NCBI GenBank assembly: GCA_016191425.1
Contig: JACPOR010000001.1
Span: forward strand, 22,442-86,441
Source of the DNA: Chloroflexota bacterium
GTDB lineage: Bacteria > Chloroflexota > Limnocylindria > Limnocylindrales > CSP1-4
Direction: 5' to 3'
DNA: 64,000 nt
The stretch's first letter is position 1; every line of letters begins with the position of its first letter. The position numbers were made by a program, and so were the translations under genes. This document shows positions 57,465-64,000 of the stretch, one piece after another. The notes under the pieces were generated by a model. It worked only from the letters and a program-made list of their open reading frames with translations. It was not told the origin of the DNA and ran no database searches.

Positions 57465-58448
57465 GTGCGATTGTTCTCGTTCCTCGCTGACGACGGCCCG
57501 GCCGTCGGCGTCCTGACCGACGGCGACCGCGTCATCCGCCTCACCTCGGTGGATGGCAGTCTGGACCTGGCGCTTGCAGAGGGACGAATGACCGCGCTCC
57601 TGAGGGAGGCCGCCAAGGTCATGTCGCAGGCCGCATCAGGTGACCGGCCCAGTGAAGCAGGCGATCGACCCGGGTACGGTTCGCCCGTGACCGAGCTCGA
57701 TCCGCTGCCGGCCATCGAGTTTCCCGGCAAGGTCGTCTGCGTCGGGCTCAATTACGCCGATCATGTCGTCGAAGGTGGACGGCCCGCTCCGGAACGGCCG
57801 CTCCTCTTCGCGAAGTTCGGGAATGCCGTCGTGGGCGACGGCGAGCCGATCGTCCGACCACAGGGGACCCATGCCCTCGATCTCGAGGTCGAGCTGGGCG
57901 TCGTGATCGGGAAGCGGGCCCGTCGCGTCTCGGCCGAGGAGGCACCCGCGCACGTCGCCGGCTATGTCGTCCTCAATGACGTGAGTGCCCGGGACTGGCA
58001 GGGCAACCCCCAGGCTCTGCGCGCTGGGGAGAAGGGTGACGGCCAGTGGCTCCGGGCCAAGAGTTCGGACACGTTCCTGCCAGTGGGCCCGGTCCTGACG
58101 ACCGCCGAGGCGTTCGATCCCACGGCCGGCCATCGCATTCGCAGCTGGCGGATTCCAGGCGGCGGTCCCGAGGCCGGGACACACATCGCCATGCAGGACG
58201 GGACGACAGCCGACCTGATCTGGACGGTCCCGCAGTTGATCGAGTTCATCAGCCGCCAGATCACCCTGGATCCGGGCGATCTCATCGCCACCGGCACGCC
58301 GGCGGGCGTCGGTGTCTTCCGCGATCCCCCGGTCTTCCTGGAACCGGGTGATCGGGTCCGCTGCGAGGTGGAGGGGATCGGCATGGTGGAAAATCCGGTG
58401 ATCGATTGGTCCGACGCTCCCCCGGGCCTGACTGACGACATCGACTGA
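57465..58448 (+). CDS. Fumarylacetoacetate hydrolase family protein
   Basis: VCVGLNYADHVVEGG, FAKFGNAVVGDGEPIVRP, LDLEVELGVVIGKRARRVSAEEAPAHVAGYVVLNDVSARDWQ, DPGDLIATGTPAGVG. Confidence 0.95.
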   Translation: MRLFSFLADDGPAVGVLTDGDRVIRLTSVDGSLDLALAEGRMTALLREAAKVMSQAASGDRPSEAGDRPGYGSPVTELDPLPAIEFPGKVVCVGLNYADHVVEGGRPAPERPLLFAKFGNAVVGDGEPIVRPQGTHALDLEVELGVVIGKRARRVSAEEAPAHVAGYVVLNDVSARDWQGNPQALRAGEKGDGQWLRAKSSDTFLPVGPVLTTAEAFDPTAGHRIRSWRIPGGGPEAGTHIAMQDGTTADLIWTVPQLIEFISRQITLDPGDLIATGTPAGVGVFRDPPVFLEPGDRVRCEVEGIGMVENPVIDWSDAPPGLTDDID

Positions 58449-58454
58449 CGGCCG

Positions 58455-58535
58455 GGCTTGACCTGGCCCCGCAACAGCTGGCCCGGCAACAGGTGGCCCG
58501 GCATAACCTGGCGTCGGCATCACCTGGCCCGGCAT
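58455..58535. repeat. Imperfect tandem repeat (ACCTGGCCCGGCA(A/T)(C/A))
   Basis: Five imperfect copies immediately upstream of the tdh-like gene. Confidence 0.75.
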
Positions 58536-58549
58536 CGAGGAGAGACACC

Positions 58550-59578
58550 ATGCGCGCACTGGTGAAAACCGACGCAGGGCCCGGGCTGACACTGCTCGAT
58601 GTCCCTGAGCCGGTCGCGGGCATCAACGACGTGCTGGTCCGGGTCCACAAGACGGGGATCTGCGGGACCGACCTGCACATCGAATCCTGGGACCTCTGGG
58701 CCGCGAGGACCATCCGGCCGCCGCTCATTGCCGGCCACGAGTTCGTCGGCGAGGTCGTGGAGTTCGGCAGCAACGCCAGCGACCTGCACCGCGGTGACAT
58801 CGTCAGTGGCGAGGGGCACGTGATCTGCGGACGGTGTCGCCACTGCCGCGCCGGACGCTGGCACCTGTGCGCCAATTCGATCGGGCTCGGCGTCGGGCGC
58901 GACGGGGCATTTGCCGAATACGTCGTCCTGCCGGTCACGAACATCTGGCACCACTGGCCCGGTATCGATGAGGAGGTCGCCGCGATCTTCGATCCGTTCG
59001 GGAACGCCGTTCACACCGCACTCGCCTTCCCGGTCCTCGGCGAGGACGTCCTGGTCTCGGGTGCCGGACCCATCGGTCTCATGGCGATCGCGGTCGCCCG
59101 TCACGCAGGAGCGCGGCACATCGTTGCCTCGGAGCCGAACGCCTACCGCCGCGCGCTCGCGGCGAAGATGGGTGCGACGAGGGTGGTCGACCCGCGGGAG
59201 CGCGATCTCCACGACGTCCAGGTGGAGCTGGGCATGGTGGAGGGGTTCGATGTCGCCATGGAGATGTCGGGCAACGCGGCGGCCCTGACCTCGGCCATCG
59301 CCAACATGGCCCACGGTGGCGGCATCGCGATCCTCGGCATCCCGACAGCGGAGATCCCGATCGACGTGACGACGATCGTCTTCAACCAGCTCAGCCTGCG
59401 CGGGATCTATGGTCGCGAGATGTACGAGACCTGGTACAAGATGTCGGTCATGCTCCAGTCGGGCCTGGACATCACCCCTGCGATCACGCACCGTTTCTCG
59501 TTCCGCGATCATGAGGCGGCCTTCGCCGCGGCACGATCCGGCGATTCGGGCAAGGTGATCATGGATTGGACGACCTGA
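58550..59578 (+). CDS. tdh: L-threonine 3-dehydrogenase
   Basis: VHKTGICGTDLHIESWDLWAARTIRPPLIAGHEFVGEVVEFG, structural Zn Cys cluster CGRCRHCRAGRWHLC, FDPFGNAVHTAL. Confidence 0.94.
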   Translation: MRALVKTDAGPGLTLLDVPEPVAGINDVLVRVHKTGICGTDLHIESWDLWAARTIRPPLIAGHEFVGEVVEFGSNASDLHRGDIVSGEGHVICGRCRHCRAGRWHLCANSIGLGVGRDGAFAEYVVLPVTNIWHHWPGIDEEVAAIFDPFGNAVHTALAFPVLGEDVLVSGAGPIGLMAIAVARHAGARHIVASEPNAYRRALAAKMGATRVVDPRERDLHDVQVELGMVEGFDVAMEMSGNAAALTSAIANMAHGGGIAILGIPTAEIPIDVTTIVFNQLSLRGIYGREMYETWYKMSVMLQSGLDITPAITHRFSFRDHEAAFAAARSGDSGKVIMDWTT

Positions 59579-59603
59579 AGCACCGTCCCGGAGGTTGCAT
59601 CGC

Positions 59604-60830
59604 ATGACGACCACGTCGCGGCCCGACCCGCTCGCCTTCCTGGGCGACGAGCTCGCGGACCTCCACGCGAAGCACCTGTATCGGCCGCTCCGGATCATGT
59701 CCTCAGAGCAGGGGCCGGTCGTTACCGTGGACGGGCGCGAGGTCATCAGCCTGTCGTCCAACGATTACCTGGGCCTGACCCACCATCCGCGCCTGAAGGC
59801 CGCGGCCGTCGAGGCTGTCCGCGCGTTCGGGGCGGGGTCGGGCGCGGTCCGGACCATCGCCGGGACCATGGCCATCCACGAAGCGCTGGAAGCGGAACTC
59901 GCCGCCTTCAAGGGCAGCGAGGCAGTCCTGACGTTCCAGAGCGGCTTCTCCGCCAATACGGGCGTCATCCCGACCATCACCGGCGAGACGGACCTCATCG
60001 TGTCCGACGCCCTCAACCACGCCTCCATCATCGACGGTATGCGCCTGTCCAGGGCGCCCCGAAAGATCTATCCCCACGCCGACGTGGCAGGTCTCGAGGC
60101 CGTGCTTCGTGAGGCCACCGAGCTCGGTCGCCCGGGTGGGGCGGGACCCTACCGGCTCATGCTCGTGGTCACGGACGGCGTGTTCTCGATGGACGGCGAC
60201 ATCGCGCCCCTGCCGGGGATCGTGGACGTGGCGGAGCGCTACGGCGCCGCGGTCTTCGTGGACGACGCCCATGCCTCCGGCGTCCTGGGACGCAACGGCC
60301 GCGGGTCGGTGGACCACTTCGGGCTCACCGGCCGGGTGGCCATCCAGGTCGGAACCATGTCCAAGGCGATGGGCGTTCTCGGTGGCTACGTGGCCGGGTC
60401 GCAGGCCCTGCGCGACATCCTCGTCCAGCGCGCCCGACCGTTCCTCTTCTCGACCTCGCATCCGCCGGCCGTGGCGGCAGCATGCCGGGAAGCCATCCAC
60501 GTCATGGAGGAGGAGACGTGGCGGATCGAGCGGCTCTGGACGAGCACGCGGCGGTTCAAGGCCGAACTCGCGCGCCTGGGATTCGACACCGGTCGCTCCG
60601 CAACGCCGATCACGCCCGTGATCGTCGGCGACTCCGAGGTCGCGATCCGGTTCTCCGCCGAATTGTTCGAGGCCGGCGTGTTCGCCACCTCGGTCGTGTT
60701 CCCCACGGTTCCCCTGGATCAGGCGCGTCTCCGGACCATCGTGACCGCGGCCCTGACCGACGATCACGTCGATCGGGCGCTCGAGGCGTTCTCGACTGTT
60801 GGTCGTCGCCTTGGCATCATCGCCGGATGA
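59604..60830 (+). CDS. kbl: Glycine C-acetyltransferase (2-amino-3-ketobutyrate CoA ligase)
   Basis: SSNDYLGLTHHPRLK, GSGAVRTIAGTMAIHEALEAELAAFKG, TDGVFSMDGDIAPLPGIVDVAERYGAAVFVDDAHASGVLG, GTMSKAMGVLGGYV. Confidence 0.93.
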   Translation: MTTTSRPDPLAFLGDELADLHAKHLYRPLRIMSSEQGPVVTVDGREVISLSSNDYLGLTHHPRLKAAAVEAVRAFGAGSGAVRTIAGTMAIHEALEAELAAFKGSEAVLTFQSGFSANTGVIPTITGETDLIVSDALNHASIIDGMRLSRAPRKIYPHADVAGLEAVLREATELGRPGGAGPYRLMLVVTDGVFSMDGDIAPLPGIVDVAERYGAAVFVDDAHASGVLGRNGRGSVDHFGLTGRVAIQVGTMSKAMGVLGGYVAGSQALRDILVQRARPFLFSTSHPPAVAAACREAIHVMEEETWRIERLWTSTRRFKAELARLGFDTGRSATPITPVIVGDSEVAIRFSAELFEAGVFATSVVFPTVPLDQARLRTIVTAALTDDHVDRALEAFSTVGRRLGIIAG

Positions 60831-61861
60831 TGGGCGCGGGGGAGGAGTCGGGCGCCGGGCGCGGGTCGGGCGTCGAGGGCGGGTCGGGCGCGGGGGAGGA
60901 GTCGGGCGCCGGGCGCGCGTCGGGCTCCGGGGTCGGGGGCGCATCGGGCGCCGGGGTCGGGTCGGGCGTCGATCGGCAGGGACGGGATCTCCCGCTCGAC
61001 GCGCACGTCCACACGGATCAGTCGCCCGACAGCAACGTCCCGATCGATGTCTACGCCGCCCTTGCCCTCGAGCGCGGGATCAGCGAACTCGCGATCACGG
61101 ACCATGTCGACTTCGACCGCCGCGATCCCGCCTACGACTACGTGGCCTTCTCCGAGCGCGAGCGGACCGTCCGGGCTGCCGCCGAGCGCTGGGCGCCTCT
61201 CGGTGTCCAGATCCGGTTCGGGGCCGAGCTGACCTATCACCGGGCCTGGGAATCCGCCCTTCGGGATCATGTCCGCCGACATCGCTACGACTACACGATC
61301 GGGTCCGTCCACGACTGGCCCGATTCACCGTATACGCCGAGCCGCGTGGGAACGTGGGCATCCGGGCGCCCGATCGACGAGGTCGTCGCCCCCTATTTCG
61401 ACGAGATCGTCGCGGCGGCACGCTCCGGGCTGTTCGACACCATCGGCCACCTCGATGTCGTGAAGCGTTACCTCTATCCCCACCTGACGCCTGGGGATCT
61501 CGCCAGGCACCCTGAGGTGCTCGATGCGGCCCTGTCAGCGATTGCCGCTTCCGGGGTGGCCCTGGAGGTCAACACGAGCGGCCTGCGGCATCGGGTCCTC
61601 GAGACGTATCCGGCGACCTGGGCCGTCGTTCGATTCCGCGAGCTGGGCGGGCGGAACGTCATTGCCGGCTCGGACGCCCACCGCTCCGAATGGCTTGCCT
61701 GGGGCCTCGAGGATGGGTATCGTGCACTACTCGAGGTCGGCTTCGCCTCTCTGGCGTTCCGACGGGGGGCGGAAACCGTGCAGGTCGAGGTGCCCGAGCG
61801 GCTGCGTCTCCCCGGTGCCTCGTCGCGCGGGCATAACGCAATGGGGTCGTCATCGTTGTGA
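60827..61861 (+). CDS. PHP-domain phosphatase, HisJ-like (histidinol-phosphatase family)
   Basis: LPLDAHVHTDQSPDSNVPIDVYAALALERGISELAITDHVDF..FDTIGHLDVVKRYLYP..NVIAGSDAHRSEWLAWG; repetitive Gly/Ser/Ala-rich N-terminus. Confidence 0.88.
   Translation: MMGAGEESGAGRGSGVEGGSGAGEESGAGRASGSGVGGASGAGVGSGVDRQGRDLPLDAHVHTDQSPDSNVPIDVYAALALERGISELAITDHVDFDRRDPAYDYVAFSERERTVRAAAERWAPLGVQIRFGAELTYHRAWESALRDHVRRHRYDYTIGSVHDWPDSPYTPSRVGTWASGRPIDEVVAPYFDEIVAAARSGLFDTIGHLDVVKRYLYPHLTPGDLARHPEVLDAALSAIAASGVALEVNTSGLRHRVLETYPATWAVVRFRELGGRNVIAGSDAHRSEWLAWGLEDGYRALLEVGFASLAFRRGAETVQVEVPERLRLPGASSRGHNAMGSSSL
60834..60975. repeat. 54-bp repeat encoding Gly/Ser/Ala-rich N-terminal extension
   Basis: GGAGGAGTCGGGCGCCGGGCGCG at 60841 and again at 60895, plus shorter degenerate units. 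Confidence 0.85.
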
Positions 61862-62463
61862 ACATGGACGACGAAGCGGTTGACCGGCTGGTCCAGGCTG
61901 CCCAGGGCGGCGACCCCTGGGCATTCGGAAGGATCTTCGATCACTTCCACCTGCCGATCTATCGATTCATCGCCAGCCGCGTCCATCGCCCGAGTGACGC
62001 GGAGGACCTGACGCAACTCGTGTTCGTCAAGGCCCTGGAAGCGCTCCCGCGCTATGAGCAACGGGGCATTCCCTTCGGGGCCTGGCTGTTCAGGCTGGCC
62101 AGGAACACGATCATCGACCATGTCAGGACACATCACGAGGACTCCCATCTCGAACAGGTTGCGGAGCGGGCGCATGACGTGGCCGGGCCCGATGAGCTGG
62201 CCGTGCTTCGTCAGGATCTGTACGCCGTCCAATTGGCCTTGGACCGACTGACGCCCGAGCAGCGCGAGGCCATCGACCTCCGATTCTTCGGCGGGCTCTC
62301 GGCCCGCGAGGCGGCCGTTGTCATGGGCAAGCAGGAGGGAACCGTCCGGGGCCTTCAGTTCCGAGCGATCGCGGCACTCCGCCGGTCGCTGGCAATGGAC
62401 CTGGAGACCGATTTCGATGAAGGCGTCGCGTCGTCGATGCCGAGCTTTGCAGATGTGCGCTGA
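61858..62463 (+). CDS. ECF-type RNA polymerase sigma factor
   Basis: SDAEDLTQLVFVKALEALPRYEQRGIPFGAWLFRLARNTIIDHVR; sigma-4 LDRLTPEQREAIDLRFFGGLSAREAAVVMGKQEGTVRGLQFRAIAALRR. Confidence 0.94.
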   Translation: MNMDDEAVDRLVQAAQGGDPWAFGRIFDHFHLPIYRFIASRVHRPSDAEDLTQLVFVKALEALPRYEQRGIPFGAWLFRLARNTIIDHVRTHHEDSHLEQVAERAHDVAGPDELAVLRQDLYAVQLALDRLTPEQREAIDLRFFGGLSAREAAVVMGKQEGTVRGLQFRAIAALRRSLAMDLETDFDEGVASSMPSFADVR

Positions 62464-62476
62464 GGCGAGGTAGTTC

Positions 62477-63319
62477 GTGAACGACGACCATCCGGGAACA
62501 GAGGAGCTGGAGCAACGCCTCGGGGCGTATGCGTCCGTGCGCCTCGCACCGCGCCGGATCGAAGTCGCCCGCATACGAGCCTCGCTGGTCGAGGAGGCGC
62601 GTATGCGCAGCCTCGATACTCGGCTGGGCAGCCGCCCGCGGCGGCGGTGGTCGGGCCGGCGACGGATGGCGACGCTCCTCGTCGCGGCCACCCTCGGGTT
62701 GTTCGCGGCTGCTGGCGTCACCGCGGCGTCCAGCCCGGGTGGACCGCTGTACGAAGCGCGCATCTGGCTCGAGACGACCACGCTCCCTGCGGACCCCGGC
62801 ACACGGGCCCTCGAACGGATCCACCAGATCGACGCCCGAGTGCTCGATGTCGAGCGGGGCGCTGCCGCGGGTGACCCGAAGGCTGTCACCGCCGCGATCG
62901 GCGCGTATGGGGAGGCGGTCCAGTCCGCTCTCGGGGACGCGGGCACGGACTCAGACCATCTCGCCCATCTCCAGGCCGCGCTCGGCCTGCATGTCGAGGT
63001 GCTCCAGGCCCTCGTCGACGAGGTCCCGGCCCCAGCGGTCGACGCCATCGACAACGCGATCGACGCGAGTCAGCAGGTTGTGGCGCAGATCGCCCGCGCG
63101 AACCAGGGCAATGGTCAGGGCGTGCCGGGCGCCGGGGTGGGCAATGGCACCGGGGCCGGCAATGGCGCCGGGGCGGGTCTGGGCAGCGGTGAGGGTCAAG
63201 GCAGCGGGCAGGGCGGGCAAAGCGGGCAGGGTCAACCCAGCGGACCCAATGCCGGCGTACCGACGAATCCAGGGACCGGCACCAAGCAGCATCCACCGGA
63301 CATCGCACCCAAACAGTAG
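62477..63319 (+). CDS. DUF5667-like membrane protein, candidate anti-sigma or stress protein
   Basis: TM RRMATLLVAATLGLFAAAGVTAASSPGGPLYEARIWLETTTLPADPGTRALERIHQIDARVLDVERGAA; Gly/Asn/Gln-rich tail; adjacent to ECF sigma. Confidence 0.75.
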   Translation: MNDDHPGTEELEQRLGAYASVRLAPRRIEVARIRASLVEEARMRSLDTRLGSRPRRRWSGRRRMATLLVAATLGLFAAAGVTAASSPGGPLYEARIWLETTTLPADPGTRALERIHQIDARVLDVERGAAAGDPKAVTAAIGAYGEAVQSALGDAGTDSDHLAHLQAALGLHVEVLQALVDEVPAPAVDAIDNAIDASQQVVAQIARANQGNGQGVPGAGVGNGTGAGNGAGAGLGSGEGQGSGQGGQSGQGQPSGPNAGVPTNPGTGTKQHPPDIAPKQ

Positions 63320-63344
63320 GGCGCCGGCCACCACACTCGTGGCG

Positions 63345-63420
63345 TGATCGGGCCCGCGTGCCGGCCGCAACGGTGATCGGGCCCGCGTGCCGGCCGCACA
63401 TCGGTGATCCGGCGCGCAGG
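63345..63420. repeat. About 30-bp direct repeats (GGTGATCGGGCCCGCGTGCCGGCCGCA)
   Basis: Two near-exact copies plus degenerate copy immediately downstream of the 62477-63319 gene. Confidence 0.9.
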
Positions 63421-63674
63421 CCGGCTCTGGCTGTGATCGATCTGGCTCATCGGAATTGCCAGGAACGCGCGTGGCCGGGTGCGGATGCTTGCGATTCCGC
63501 TCGTCGGCCGAGCGTGGACGGGCCCGGTTGGATGAGCCACGTCGATCGCGACCGCGGCGGAGGCGCTCATCGTCTGGCCTCCGTCACGTCCCGTAGCGGC
63601 AGGGGAATCCAACGACCGAGATGGGGGCACCCATCCCGGTCGTCGGGTCGGCTCGGGAACAGCGAACCTTTGCC

Positions 63675-64000
63675 CTAGGCGATGCGGTCAGTCGCCTTCC
63701 GGCGCCGCGAAGGCGCGAAGAGGACTGCGGCACCGACCATGGCGGCGAAGCTGCCGATGAGGATCATGGCCGACGAACCGGTCTCGTTGCCGGCGATCGT
63801 GTCCGTCGCCGGGAGCTCGATGCTGACGTTGCCGTCGACCGCACCGAGGACGGCCTGGCTCGGATCAGTGGATCCAGATCCCGCGTCGGTCCAGTTGACC
63901 TCTCCGAGAACCTCCTGCGAGGCTGGGGTCGTGTCCGACGGCGGGGTCGTGTCCGACGGCGGGGTCGTGTCCGACGGCGGGGTCGTGTCCGACGGCGGGG
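63675..64000 (-). CDS. C-terminal part of a surface protein with PPSDTT repeats and LPXTG-like anchor (absent from ORF track, cut by window edge)
   Basis: Reverse-strand reading: (PPSDTT)n PASQEVLGEVNWTDAGSGSTDPSQAVLGAVDGNVSIELPATDTIAGNETGSSAMILIGSFAAMVGAAVLFAPSRRRKATDRIA*. Confidence 0.75.
   Translation of the reverse strand, partial: PPSDTTPPSDTTPPSDTTPPSDTTPASQEVLGEVNWTDAGSGSTDPSQAVLGAVDGNVSIELPATDTIAGNETGSSAMILIGSFAAMVGAAVLFAPSRRRKATDRIA

Overview
High-GC, gene-dense bacterial chromosomal window. Gene content and style suggest an uncultured, possibly Chloroflexota-like soil or groundwater bacterium; the taxon is inference only. About 65 protein-coding genes and two tRNAs (Thr-CGU, Glu-UUC) can be supported. 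Landmarks: glycerate kinase; three PIN-domain toxin/antitoxin pairs; an Nth-like glycosylase with an altered FeS motif; three two-component or regulator loci; a six-gene TadE/TadG pseudopilin cluster with PASTA- and PKD-decorated members; EttA; LigD-type polymerase and LigC-type ligase flanking a tryptophanase-family gene; HtrA; folC-folP-folB; a PASTA kinase; galU; an uncharacterised HTH plus two paralogous multi-TM proteins cassette; tdh-kbl; and an ECF sigma factor with a DUF5667-like partner. The strongest second-look items are: (1) the decorated TadE/TadG cluster; (2) the regulator/tandem-membrane-paralog cassette at 48.97-51.72 kb; (3) an ECF42-like sigma gene that has lost its sigma-4 region through an out-of-frame deletion; (4) a dense set of unrelated minisatellites, many at gene termini, including 18-bp units that repeat the stop codon in frame and 23-bp units carrying a palindrome between divergent genes; (5) a nitrilase-family gene whose conserved N-terminus sits behind an in-frame TGA; (6) a Cys-to-His change in the FeS loop of an endonuclease III homologue. 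Calls come from reading the sequence and the supplied ORF track only; no database search was run.
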